A stretch of 8,024 nucleotides of DNA from Saprospiraceae bacterium (GCA_022842255.1 JALHPW010000210.1:1-8024), one strand, 5' to 3'. Counted from the stretch's first letter, positions 1 to 7,388 are shown. Notes: generated by a model from the letters alone, not told the origin. Program-made: numbers and translations.

Positions 1-996
1 GGAAATGCCCTCCTTGCTTTGCAAATTTTCCCGGTGCCGCTTGTAAATCTCGGCGCTGTTCAAATGTTCGAAGCCGCTGTCGTCCCATTCGATTTTCAAG
101 GCGTTTTTGCCCTGCAAGGCCGCCCAGGTGGAATCGGCCACCACGGCCACACCTTCGCGAATGGTGTTAAACACCTTCATTTGGACTTTAAAAACGTGTT
201 TGACGCCCGGTATTTTACGGGCAGCCGTATCGTCAAAACTTTTCACCACTCCTCGTAGCCGCGGGTTGCGCTCCACCATGGCATACAACATGCCCGGGAT
301 TTTTTTGTCCAGGCCAAACACTGCAGTGCCGTTGGTTTTCAAAGGGGTATCCAATCGGCGAAGGGGTTTTCCAATAAGTTTGTATGCCGAACGGGGCTTG
401 AGTGCGACTTCTTTGGGGGCCTCCAGTTTCGATGCATCGAGCACCAGTTCGCCGTAGTGAAACTTTCTGCCGGAGGGTCGGTGGATGACGTGCCCGGCCT
501 CTGCGTAGCAGTCTGATTTTGCTACGCCCCATTTTTTGCTGGCGGCTTCAATCAACATTTCCCGGGCAGTGGCGCCCAATTTCAATAATTTCTGGTAGGC
601 ATTCCGGACCGTGGAGCTGCCCCCGGTCACCTGACTACCGTATTTTTTACCATCGCCGGGAGCAAAGACGACTTTGATTTCAGCCAAATTCACCTCCAGC
701 TCTTCCGCAACGATTTGTGGAATGGCCTGAAAGGATCCTTGACCCATCTCGGCCCGGTGACTGAAAATGGTCACTTTCCCATCCGTGCCGATGCGCACCC
801 AGGCATTGAGGTCAATCTCCGTGGGTTCGTTTTCAAGGACCAATATCCTGGCTCCCTGAGCGCTGACCGGGAAATAATATCCCACAAAAAGTGCGGTTCC
901 CGCCAGTCCGGAAGTTTTGAGGAATTGCCTCCTGGACACTGATTTGCTATTGGTTGCGGTCGGCATATCGGATTGCTCTTTTAACGGTAATGGCAT
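1..996 (-). CDS. Molybdopterin-binding subunit of an isoquinoline 1-oxidoreductase-type hydroxylase (paralog 2), 3' end beyond window
   Basis: This is the large catalytic subunit of a periplasmic xanthine dehydrogenase-family hydroxylase, which would hydroxylate an aldehyde or N-heterocycle at a Mo-pterin centre. The frame stays open for 332 codons from ATG 996 to the window edge, so only the N-terminal part (nearly half of a typical ~720-residue protein) is present. A twin-arginine motif SRRQFLK lies at residues 21-27, followed by a hydrophobic stretch, which indicates Tat export of the folded cofactor-loaded enzyme. The family signature AEMGQGSFQAIP follows, then the hammerhead-domain motif around GKPLRRLDTPLKTNGTAVFG. 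It aligns throughout with the subunit at 4584-2431 (similar, clearly not identical). The start is uncertain: an in-frame ATG at 966 gives a Tat n-region more like the paralog's, and neither start has a Shine-Dalgarno sequence. The gene begins 16 bp after the cytochrome c stop, so they are probably co-transcribed. The substrate cannot be read from the sequence. Confidence 0.9.
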   Translation of the reverse strand, partial: MPLPLKEQSDMPTATNSKSVSRRQFLKTSGLAGTALFVGYYFPVSAQGARILVLENEPTEIDLNAWVRIGTDGKVTIFSHRAEMGQGSFQAIPQIVAEELEVNLAEIKVVFAPGDGKKYGSQVTGGSSTVRNAYQKLLKLGATAREMLIEAASKKWGVAKSDCYAEAGHVIHRPSGRKFHYGELVLDASKLEAPKEVALKPRSAYKLIGKPLRRLDTPLKTNGTAVFGLDKKIPGMLYAMVERNPRLRGVVKSFDDTAARKIPGVKHVFKVQMKVFNTIREGVAVVADSTWAALQGKNALKIEWDDSGFEHLNSAEIYKRHRENLQSKEGIS

Positions 997-1012
997 GAGG
1001 TAGGAATTGGGG

Positions 1013-1663
1013 CTATTGGGCCGGTGGTGCAAATCCACCTTTTTTGATCCAGGTGTTCCAGGCTTTTGAAAATGCCTCATGGCTCATGGGGGGTGTCGAC
1101 CGACCCTCTCCGGGATTCCAAGCGGCCAGGACCAACCCATCGTTTGCATGCGCCAGCAATTGTTCCTTGGTTTTGCGGCCATTTTGGTTGGGGTCCATGA
1201 GTTGTTTGGCCAATTGATGCGGGGTTCTGCCCTCAAAGACCATTTTCATGTCTGCGGGGGGCAAATGCCAGTCGGGATGCCCGGGAGGGGTATGCAATCC
1301 GGGGGTGTTGCTGGCTTGGTGGCAATTGGAACATTTCATCGCAAAAACACCCTTCCCATCCTTGCCGCGCTGGGGCGACATGGCGTGCAAATGGCTGTCT
1401 TCTCCCTGCAAGGGCACGTCCCCGGCCGGGTGGCAGTTCATGCACCGCGGACTCATCAACACCTTATACACCTCCAAAAAGGCTTTGACGGATTGGATGC
1501 TGTCTTTTTTATAGGATTCAGACCTTGCCTCGCTGTCAGTCGCGTCACGAAGGTCCATAGGGGCCGAACCCATGCCAGTGAGGATGGAAACCATCAACCC
1601 CAGCACGGCAACCATGCTTACGGGGAGGGCATAGCGTGTTTTATTTCCTGAATGCTCTGTCAT
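1013..1663 (-). CDS. Membrane-anchored dihaem cytochrome c, electron acceptor of the IorAB-type hydroxylase
   Basis: This 216-residue protein has two c-type haem motifs, CMNCH (74-78) and CSNCH (111-115). One hydrophobic segment at about residues 12-31 should act as a signal anchor and place the haem domain in the periplasm. Between and after the haem sites are His/Met-rich stretches (PLQGEDSHLHAM; PPGHPDWHLPP) that could supply distal ligands. Proteins of this kind are often encoded beside iorA/iorB and annotated as an isoquinoline 1-oxidoreductase subunit (family memory, not a search). The role as acceptor of electrons from the [2Fe-2S] subunit is inferred from context. I chose ATG 1663 because the frame, although open to 1828, is encoded by the repeat upstream of it (GYWDIGIL-like repeats), which is not credible protein. 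No Shine-Dalgarno is visible. The gene lies between the small subunit and the second large subunit. Confidence 0.86.
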   Translation of the reverse strand: MTEHSGNKTRYALPVSMVAVLGLMVSILTGMGSAPMDLRDATDSEARSESYKKDSIQSVKAFLEVYKVLMSPRCMNCHPAGDVPLQGEDSHLHAMSPQRGKDGKGVFAMKCSNCHQASNTPGLHTPPGHPDWHLPPADMKMVFEGRTPHQLAKQLMDPNQNGRKTKEQLLAHANDGLVLAAWNPGEGRSTPPMSHEAFSKAWNTWIKKGGFAPPAQ

Positions 1664-1696
1664 AACCAGATTTGCGTTTGAACAAGGTGTGTTTTT

Positions 1697-1857
1697 GATA
1701 TTGGGATATTGGGATATTAAGATATTAAGATATTGGATATTGGGATATTTTTTGAAAAGCCGAATATCCCAATATCCCAATATCCCAATATCCCAATATC
1801 CCAATATCCCAATATCCCAATATCCCAATATCCCAATATCTTAATATCCCAATATCC
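1697..1857. repeat. 8-bp tandem repeat (AATATCCC) arranged as a long inverted repeat
   Basis: The right arm (1763-1857) holds about 11.9 units of AATATCCC with one AATATCTT variant at 1835-1842. The left arm (1697-1749) is the same unit inverted (GATATTGG), about 6.6 copies including two GATATTAA variants and one 7-bp unit. The arms are separated by about 13 bp (1750-1762), so a transcript in either direction could fold into a hairpin of roughly 50 bp. On the gene strand it starts at the stop codon of the [2Fe-2S] subunit and ends 33 bp before the cytochrome start. It may stabilise the upstream mRNA or uncouple expression of the flanking genes; that is inference. Arrays like this can change copy number by slippage. 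Confidence 0.93.
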
Positions 1858-2317
1858 TACCCCTTTCCTTTTTGCTGCAATTCAGCGGCCAGGTGGATGG
1901 CTTTGCGGATGCGTAAATAAGTACCGCAGCGGCAAATGTTGCCGCTCATGGCCGCATCGATGTCTTCGTCGCTGGGGTTAGGGTTCTCGCGTAGCAGTAC
2001 TGCGGCCGACATGATTTGGCCAGAGTGACAATACCCGCATTGGGGCACGTCGATTTCCTGCCAGGCGGTTTGAACCGGGTGGTCGTTGTTGCCCGAAAGA
2101 CCTTCGATGGTTACCACCTTTTGCCCTTCGGCACGGCTCACTTTGGTAACGCAGGAGCGCACGGCTTCCCCGTTGAGGTGTACCACACAAGCGCCACATT
2201 GCGCCACCCCACAGCCGTATTTAGTCCCGGTAAGCCCAATAACATCCCGAATTGCCCAAAGCAGGGGCATTTCAGGGTCTACGTCAAGGTGATAGGATTG
2301 ACATTTAACGAAATCAT
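1857..2317 (-). CDS. [2Fe-2S] small subunit of the IorAB-type hydroxylase, apparently frameshifted near its start
   Basis: This is the electron-transfer subunit carrying two [2Fe-2S] clusters. Counting from Ser encoded at 2297, the body has 146 residues. Cluster I cysteines are at 29, 34, 37 and 49 (KYGCGVAQCGAC...SC), and cluster II cysteines are at 87, 90, 122 and 124 (QCGYC...ICRCGT). All eight expected cysteines are present and the C-terminus is intact. The natural start is ATG 2317, which encodes MISLNV, the usual beginning of this family, and lies about 50 bp downstream of a good promoter. That frame hits TAG at 2281-2279, while SYHLDVDPEMPLLW continues in another frame. The family's N-G-K/Q turn between the two halves is missing, consistent with a 7-bp deletion. 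The body frame stays open upstream but has no ATG, GTG or TTG between the promoter and 2297. The nearest downstream ATG (2270) would drop the first beta hairpin. It is a broken gene, a sequencing error, or a gene with an unusual start. Confidence 0.88.
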
Positions 2318-2371
2318 GCGCAAAATGAGGATGAAAGGTGAAAATTGCTTGGCGTCTAGCTCGGCAGTCTA

Positions 2372-2400
2372 CAAAAGTAATCCAACATGCCCACTGACAA
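2372..2400 (-). promoter_or_regulatory. Bacteroidota-type promoter of the [2Fe-2S] subunit
   Basis: Read on the minus strand, TTG (2400-2398) is followed after 18 nt by TACTTTTG (2379-2372), a full match to the Bacteroidota -7 box TAnnTTTG. Transcription would start near 2366, about 50 nt before ATG 2317. This supports 2317 as the original start of the small subunit and excludes the longer reading frame that overlaps the upstream gene. A 6-bp palindrome (2399-2404 / 2414-2419) overlaps the -33 element and might be an operator. Confidence 0.6.
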
Positions 2401-2430
2401 TTATGATTTTCAAATAATTTAGTACGAATT

Positions 2431-4584
2431 TCAAAGTTGGTCCAAATCGAAGGGCATCCTTCGGATTCGCTTTCCGGTTGCCGCAAATATAGCGTTGGCC
2501 AAAGCAGGGGCAAAAGGAGGCAATCCGGGTTCGCCAACCCCTTTTACTTTGCCGCCATCCGCCAGAATATGCACCTCCACTTCAGGCACTTCGTTTATGC
2601 GAACGAGCGGGTTGTCATAAAAATTATGCTGCATGACCCTGCCGTTCCCCAAGGTAATACCCGGTTTTACGGCTGCCCCAAGCGCCATTACAATCGAGCC
2701 TTCTATCTGGTTTTTTACATTGTCGGGATTCACCACCTCGCCTAAATCTATCACTACAAACACCTTGTCCACCACCACGGACTTGTCCGGACGGAAGCTT
2801 ACTTCCACGACCTGCGCACATAATCCTGCAAAAAACTCCCATTGGGCCACCCCCCGACCTTTTCCTGGACCCAGTGGGGTGTCCCACCTGGAAAACACCC
2901 GCAATTTTTCCAATACCCGCTTGGTATCAGAGGGCTTGGAGAGTAGTTCCAGTCTAAAATCCATGGGGTCTTTTTTGGCCAGGTAAGCCAGTTCATCGAT
3001 AAAACATTCATGCGCAAACGCCACCGTGGAGCTGGTAACCGACCTCCAGGCACCCAAGGGCACGTGATAATCGGCCCTGACAAACGAGGTTTTCAGGTTT
3101 GGAATTTCATAGGCCTGTTCGCCAATGCCTTCCACCATGATATTGTCCACCTTGGTTTTATCAAAATCGGCACGCACCGCCTCCAAGTAAGATGGGGCAA
3201 TCACTTTATGCTGAAAGGCAATCAGTTTCCCATCCTCCGAAAAGCCTCCTTTGAGTTGGGAAAAGGTCATGGGCCGGAAAGGACCTTGTTCGGTAGTGTC
3301 TTCCCTTGTCCAGATGACTTTGACTGGTTTTTCGACTTGCTTCGCAACGTTTACCGCTTCTATGATGTAATCGATGTTCAGCCTCCGGCCAAAACCTCCG
3401 CCAATAAAGGTTGCGTGCAGTTTGATGTTATCGGGTGCAAAACCAATGTGTTTGTGCAAGTCGTTGGCGCCACTTCCCGTTATGGTACTGGGCACCTGGG
3501 TAGAAGTCCAAATCTCTACCTTTTCACCTTGTACCTGGGCCACGCAGTTCATGGGCTCCAACGGATGGTGGGCTACCATTGGGGTTTCGTACAATGCTTC
3601 CAGGGTATTTTGTGGAAGTAAGTTAAGGTTTTCAACGGAACCAAGGGTATTGTCCGGGAGCCCTTCCTCATTTGCGAGGCCGCGCAATTGTGTTTCGTAC
3701 TCCGTGGAATTAAAAGTCTCAAAGCCGTGGGTATCCCATTCGATTTTGAGCCTTTTCCGAGCTTGCAGGGCCGTCCAATAGGTATTGGCTACCACAGCCA
3801 CCCCAACCGTGCGGTATACGCCCATGAGCCTTTCTACGGCCACCACTTTTTCCACCCCGGGCATTTTCAGGGCCTCTTGGGCATCAAAATTTTTCAGGGT
3901 GCCACCAATGACCGGACACCGCTCCACGCTGGCGTACAGCATATCGGGTACTTGCACATCAATGCCAAATACCGCTTTGCCAGAGGTTTTGAGCGGCACA
4001 TCCGGACGTTTTCCGGGTTTACCCAGAATTTTAAAGTCTTTTGGGTCTTTTAGTTTGGGTTCTTTGGGTAATTCCAATTTGGAGGCCTCTTCAACCAGCT
4101 CGCCATAGGTGAACGACCTGTTGGTGGGTTGATGGATTACCTTTCCATATTCGGCATAACAAGTCCCCGCATCCACGGCCCACTTCGCACTCGCTGCAGT
4201 GATAAATACCTCCTTGGCCGAGGCACCCACCTTTCTCAACTCGGTGTAATTGTTTCGAATAGAGGCACTGCCGCCAGCTCGTTGGCCATTGCCCAATTCC
4301 TTTTCCCCATTTGTTAGCAAAATCGTGATTTGCTCAAGGGAAACCTCAAATTCCTCGGCAATCAAGGCTGGGATGGACTGAAAGGTGCCCTGACCCATTT
4401 CGGGTTTGGTATTGAAAATCGAGATATTCCCGTTGGATTCAACCAGGATATAGGGCGTAAACCTTTTGCCTTCAGTAGGTAGGCTGGTTTGACTGGCAAA
4501 ACCCTTGGTAGAAATACCCAGCCAAAGGGCAAGGCTTGCACCCCCGGTATTTTTGATGAAACTCCGTCTGGATATGCGACGCAT
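2431..4584 (-). CDS. Molybdopterin-binding subunit of an isoquinoline 1-oxidoreductase-type hydroxylase (paralog 1)
   Basis: This 717-residue protein is full length for the IorB-like branch of the xanthine dehydrogenase family, the catalytic Mo subunit. It starts with a Tat signal (SRRSFIK at 5-11, then a hydrophobic stretch to about 24), so the enzyme acts in the periplasm, probably carrying the unsigned small subunit along. Visible signatures in order are PEMGQGTFQSIP (61-72), the hammerhead region with GKPGKRPDVPLKTSGKAVFG (188-207), GGGFGRR (395-401) in the molybdopterin-binding region, QIEGSIVMALG (626-636), and GVGEPGLPPFAP (682-693). In that last motif Glu685 matches the conserved catalytic glutamate. 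No cytochrome domain is fused, unlike some nicotinate dehydrogenases; a separate cytochrome lies downstream. ATG 4584 is placed about 35 bp after a strong promoter and gives a normal Tat n-region. The substrate is unknown: related enzymes oxidise isoquinoline, nicotinate or aldehydes. Confidence 0.94.
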   Translation of the reverse strand: MRRISRRSFIKNTGGASLALWLGISTKGFASQTSLPTEGKRFTPYILVESNGNISIFNTKPEMGQGTFQSIPALIAEEFEVSLEQITILLTNGEKELGNGQRAGGSASIRNNYTELRKVGASAKEVFITAASAKWAVDAGTCYAEYGKVIHQPTNRSFTYGELVEEASKLELPKEPKLKDPKDFKILGKPGKRPDVPLKTSGKAVFGIDVQVPDMLYASVERCPVIGGTLKNFDAQEALKMPGVEKVVAVERLMGVYRTVGVAVVANTYWTALQARKRLKIEWDTHGFETFNSTEYETQLRGLANEEGLPDNTLGSVENLNLLPQNTLEALYETPMVAHHPLEPMNCVAQVQGEKVEIWTSTQVPSTITGSGANDLHKHIGFAPDNIKLHATFIGGGFGRRLNIDYIIEAVNVAKQVEKPVKVIWTREDTTEQGPFRPMTFSQLKGGFSEDGKLIAFQHKVIAPSYLEAVRADFDKTKVDNIMVEGIGEQAYEIPNLKTSFVRADYHVPLGAWRSVTSSTVAFAHECFIDELAYLAKKDPMDFRLELLSKPSDTKRVLEKLRVFSRWDTPLGPGKGRGVAQWEFFAGLCAQVVEVSFRPDKSVVVDKVFVVIDLGEVVNPDNVKNQIEGSIVMALGAAVKPGITLGNGRVMQHNFYDNPLVRINEVPEVEVHILADGGKVKGVGEPGLPPFAPALANAIFAATGKRIRRMPFDLDQL

Positions 4585-4619
4585 GGCGAATCAATGTTAG
4601 GAAGGTGCGGGGTTTGGAA

Positions 4620-4651
4620 CAAAGTTAAAGCTTTGCCCCTGATAACACAAA
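4620..4651 (-). promoter_or_regulatory. Bacteroidota-type promoter of the hydroxylase cluster
   Basis: On the minus strand TTTG (4651-4648), 20 nt, then TAACTTTG (4627-4620) matches the Bacteroidota consensus (TTTG at -33, TAnnTTTG at -7) exactly. It lies between the receptor stop (4700) and the large-subunit ATG (4584), giving a leader of about 30 nt with no Shine-Dalgarno sequence. The hydroxylase genes can therefore be transcribed without the receptor. Confidence 0.7.
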
Positions 4652-4699
4652 CCCAGTTCCAAAATCGATTGCCAAAGAATGGCCCTGCTTGGCCCCTCC

Positions 4700-6964
4700 C
4701 TAAAAACTGAATGTCACATACCCTTTCACAAAAAACGGCGTGCCAGGGGTGTAGTGGATTTCCGAAACGGGCTCGATTTCGTTGCGCAAACGCGATTCGG
4801 TTTCAAATTGCGCCTCTTTCCAGGCGGAATTCAACAGGTTTTGCGCGTTGAGCCCAAATTCGATTTTCCCTTTTTTCCAACCCGCCACCGCATCCAGCAG
4901 GAAGTAACCCTCGGCATTGAGGCTATTGTCTTCGTTCGCCGGCCGGTCGCCCAAGTGCCGGCAACGCAGGCTACCAAAAAAGCCTTGCCCTTTGTCCCAG
5001 GACAATCCACCGGTAGCAGTGAGCTGTGGGGCCAGGGGTATAAACTGAGCGCCTTCCGGTTCTTCGGTCGACCGCGCACGGGAATACGTGACATCGGCAT
5101 CCAGGTACAGGTTTTGGAACATTTGGACCCGCGCCGAAACATCCGCACCCAGGCGAAGGGTTTTGCCACCTGCTTCCACGATGGCTTCGTCGCCGACGTA
5201 CACAAACTCTTGGTCCAGCGAGAGATACCAAGCCGCTACGTTAAACAGCACAGCGGGCGAAGGTTTGAAAATAGCCCCCAAATCAGCCCCCAAAGCTTTT
5301 GGGAGCACCTCCTGGCCGTTCTGGGGCACCACTACCCGGGTATCGTTGGAGTGGAAACCATAGCCGCCTGTGAGGTACAAACGCAGAGCGGAGGATGGGT
5401 CGAAATAGAGGTTCAGTTTGGGACTGAGGATGGAGGCGGTCACTCGACCTGGGTCGTACACAGAGTCCAGTTTGTTGTCGTAGGCCGACTGGAAAACATC
5501 CCCGCGCAACCCGGCATTGAGCGTGAATTTTGGCGCAAGGTGCCAGGTTTCAGACGCATAAAGGCCTGTATTTGTTTCGTTTACATCCCCCAAGGCGAGC
5601 CGAGAGCGGGTGAAGGCACGTTGTAGGGAACGGCTCAATTCACTGTCGTCGGTTTGGTCGTTGCGGAAATACAGCCCAATTTCTGTGTCCAGTTTTTTGC
5701 CGAACAGATCGCCCGAAGTTTGATAAGCGCCGTTGTAGCCCAAAATTCGGCGGTGTTCTTTTTGGCGGATTTGGTCGCCATTCACAGGGTCTTCCTTGAA
5801 AAAGGTGAAGTTGGAGTAGAGCTCAAAGGAATAGTCCACATAGTATAGTTGATTTTTAAACAAACTACTGTTGTTCAAGGACTTAACGTGTTCAAAATTG
5901 AAATTGTAGCGACTGGTTTTTCCACCTTCCGTATCGTCGATGGCGCCGAAGCGGCCAATCTGCCCGCTCTGGATGGCCCGCTCCGGAATTTGTCCGGAAG
6001 CATCCCAGCTGCTCTGAAAAGCAGAGGCCGAAATCGTGATGCGTTGCTCATCGTCGAGCAGCGCCCGGAATTTGCCAAACAGGTTGAAGCGGTTGAACGC
6101 TTGTGGACTGTCGAAATAGCCATCCGAGTAGTAGGTTTCGGAGGCGATGTAGGCGGAGCGGTTTTGGCGCTGTGCGTTTTTGCCCAATAGGTTGAAGGCC
6201 CCCACAGCACGGGCGGTGCCAAACTGCCCACCCTCCAGTTTCAAAAACGAGCGATCCAGCACATCAGTGGTTTTGAAACGAACCAATCCTGCGGTGGTAA
6301 AATTGCCTGCATCCGCATAGTACGGCCCTTTTTTAAACTCCACATTGTCAATGAGTTCTGGGATAACGAAGTGCAGGTCGGCATATCCCTGACCGTGCGC
6401 ATGGCTCACCATATTGACCGGGAGGCCATCCACCGTGAGGTTGATATCGGTGCCGTGGTCGATGTCGAAACCGCGAAGGAAAATCTGTTCTGCTTTGCCA
6501 CCCCCGGCGTGTTGGGCGATGAAAAGGCCAGGTACGATGCGCAGCACGTCTTGGGTGGTGGTGATGGGCCGGGTGCGGATGTCCAAGGCACTGATGCTTT
6601 GGAAAGGCTGTGAGGTGGCCGTTTTTACTTCTACGTTTTCGAGTTCAATGGCCGCGGTTTTTAGGTCAATTTTGACCGTGGTGGTCTCGGCATCGCGTAC
6701 GGCAACGTTTTCGACTATTTTGGTTTCAAAACCTATATAACTGATGGTCAGGGTGTAGGTGCCTGCGGCAAGGTTGTTGAAATTGAAAAAACCGAGGGTG
6801 TTTGAATTGGTGTATAGCCCGCCGGGGTCCAAGCGAACTGTTCCCCCTGCGAGTTCCATGCCAGTGCCGTGCTCCGTGATTTGACCGTTTATGGAGCCAT
6901 TGTGCGCGTTCAGGCTGAAGGCGAAAAACAAGGATATGGGCAGGAGTAGAAGTTTGTTCTTCAT
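4700..6964 (-). CDS. TonB-dependent outer-membrane receptor with N-terminal carboxypeptidase-regulatory-like domain
   Basis: This 754-residue outer-membrane transporter would import a ligand using TonB/ExbBD energy. Residues 1-20 form a Sec signal peptide (a Lys start, a Leu/Phe core, cleavage near SLNA). A carboxypeptidase-regulatory-like beta-sandwich spans about 24-101 (GQITEHGTGMELAGGTVRL...YIGFETK), as is common in Bacteroidota receptors. The plug follows at about 115-235 (TTTQDVLRIVPGLFIAQHAG; IFLRGFD; LTVDGLPVN). It contains a His-containing stretch, SHAHGQGYADLHF (187-199), characteristic of a subgroup of these receptors. The rest is a 22-strand barrel by family expectation, ending in the expected aromatic residue (GYVTFSF). 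There is no SusD partner in the window, so this is a SusC-independent type. It lies upstream of the hydroxylase genes on the same strand, 115 bp away; uptake of the hydroxylase substrate or molybdate/metal is only a guess from position. Confidence 0.93.
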   Translation of the reverse strand: MKNKLLLLPISLFFAFSLNAHNGSINGQITEHGTGMELAGGTVRLDPGGLYTNSNTLGFFNFNNLAAGTYTLTISYIGFETKIVENVAVRDAETTTVKIDLKTAAIELENVEVKTATSQPFQSISALDIRTRPITTTQDVLRIVPGLFIAQHAGGGKAEQIFLRGFDIDHGTDINLTVDGLPVNMVSHAHGQGYADLHFVIPELIDNVEFKKGPYYADAGNFTTAGLVRFKTTDVLDRSFLKLEGGQFGTARAVGAFNLLGKNAQRQNRSAYIASETYYSDGYFDSPQAFNRFNLFGKFRALLDDEQRITISASAFQSSWDASGQIPERAIQSGQIGRFGAIDDTEGGKTSRYNFNFEHVKSLNNSSLFKNQLYYVDYSFELYSNFTFFKEDPVNGDQIRQKEHRRILGYNGAYQTSGDLFGKKLDTEIGLYFRNDQTDDSELSRSLQRAFTRSRLALGDVNETNTGLYASETWHLAPKFTLNAGLRGDVFQSAYDNKLDSVYDPGRVTASILSPKLNLYFDPSSALRLYLTGGYGFHSNDTRVVVPQNGQEVLPKALGADLGAIFKPSPAVLFNVAAWYLSLDQEFVYVGDEAIVEAGGKTLRLGADVSARVQMFQNLYLDADVTYSRARSTEEPEGAQFIPLAPQLTATGGLSWDKGQGFFGSLRCRHLGDRPANEDNSLNAEGYFLLDAVAGWKKGKIEFGLNAQNLLNSAWKEAQFETESRLRNEIEPVSEIHYTPGTPFFVKGYVTFSF

Positions 6965-7117
6965 GTATTGTCGTTGCGATTTTTGATAGTATGGCTTGAT
7001 ATACGAAGGGCTTCAGAATTCGGTTTTCCTGCTACGAATATACGTTGTTATACCGTTTGCGTTTTGATTCCAAGGTGGTGTGTGTGCCCAATGGATGTAA
7101 AATTGTGTATCAAATCC

Positions 7118-7149
7118 TTTGATTGTCAACTAATTTGCCCATACCTTTG
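7118..7149 (+). promoter_or_regulatory. Promoter of cold-shock gene 1
   Basis: TTTG (7118-7121), 20 nt, then TACCTTTG (7142-7149) is a full match to the Bacteroidota promoter consensus. The 55-nt block from the -7 box to the ATG is shared with cold-shock gene 2 at 51 positions. Confidence 0.7.
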
Positions 7150-7152
7150 CGG

Positions 7153-7196
7153 TGTCCTTCGGGGCAATTACTTTTCATTTTTTCAATTTTTTCAGT
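7153..7196 (+). promoter_or_regulatory. Conserved 5' leader of cold-shock gene 1: UUCG hairpin plus U-rich tract
   Basis: A 5-bp stem (7153-7157 with 7162-7166) encloses a TTCG loop closed by C-G, the very stable cUUCGg tetraloop. It starts 4 nt after the -7 box, at or next to the expected mRNA 5' end. A 30-nt A/U-rich, mainly U stretch without a Shine-Dalgarno sequence follows up to the ATG. The copy in front of gene 2 keeps the fold, with a U-G wobble pair here replaced by U-A. A role in mRNA stability or temperature response is inferred. Confidence 0.6.
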
Positions 7197-7388
7197 ATGC
7201 AAACAGGAACTGTCAAGTTCTTCAACGAGACCAAAGGTTTTGGTTTCGTCGTCAACTCCGCCACCGGCGAAGAAGTATTCGTACACGTCAGCGGTTTGGT
7301 TGACAAAGTCCGTGAGGGCGACACCGTCACTTTCGAGACAAAAGAAGGCAAAAAAGGCTTGAACGCGGTCAATGTCCAACTCGCATAA
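7197..7388 (+). CDS. Cold-shock domain protein, copy 1 (CspA family)
   Basis: This 63-residue single cold-shock domain (OB fold) would bind single-stranded RNA and DNA in the cytoplasm and melt mRNA structure. RNP1 is KGFGFV at residues 13-18 and RNP2 is VFVHV at 27-31, with aromatic residues F8 and F9 preceding them; V31 replaces the F of E. coli CspA (VFVHFS). The protein ends at the usual family boundary (KKGLNAVNVQLA). ATG 7197 is preferred over an upstream in-frame GTG (7152). The equivalent ATG is the only matching start in the second copy, and the GTG lies at the very 5' end of the expected transcript. It is 54/63 identical to the protein at 7666. It is divergent from the receptor gene, with its own promoter and terminator, so it should be monocistronic. 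Confidence 0.95.
   Translation: MQTGTVKFFNETKGFGFVVNSATGEEVFVHVSGLVDKVREGDTVTFETKEGKKGLNAVNVQLA

Noticed and set aside
1664..1828. 55-residue N-terminal extension of the cytochrome (GYWDIGIL repeats)
   Set aside because: It is encoded mainly by the octamer repeat, has no upstream promoter, and precedes a normal signal anchor that starts at 1663.
1697..1857. CRISPR array
   Set aside because: The units are 8 bp with no unique spacers, and the block is a simple tandem and inverted repeat.
2284..2310. Programmed ribosomal frameshift in the [2Fe-2S] subunit
   Set aside because: There is no slippery heptamer or clear downstream structure. A lost NGx turn is better explained by a deletion or a sequence error.
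2298..2537. Extension of the [2Fe-2S] subunit up to 2537
   Set aside because: The frame overlaps the 3' end of the upstream large subunit, has no family similarity there, and most of it lies upstream of the predicted transcription start.
4679..5626. Long plus-strand open frame (315 codons) opposite the receptor gene
   Set aside because: It is antisense to the clear TonB-dependent receptor, its residues show no recognisable domain, and no promoter precedes it. It is a shadow of the coding bias on the other strand.
7035..7042. Possible -7 box (TATATTCG on the minus strand) for the receptor gene
   Set aside because: It mismatches TAnnTTTG at one fixed base and the nearest TTG upstream is 28 nt away, too far for a -33 element.
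7152..7196. GTG start extending cold-shock protein 1 by 15 residues
   Set aside because: It would begin at the very 5' end of the mRNA within the leader hairpin, it adds Phe-rich residues foreign to the family, and copy 2 supports the ATG.
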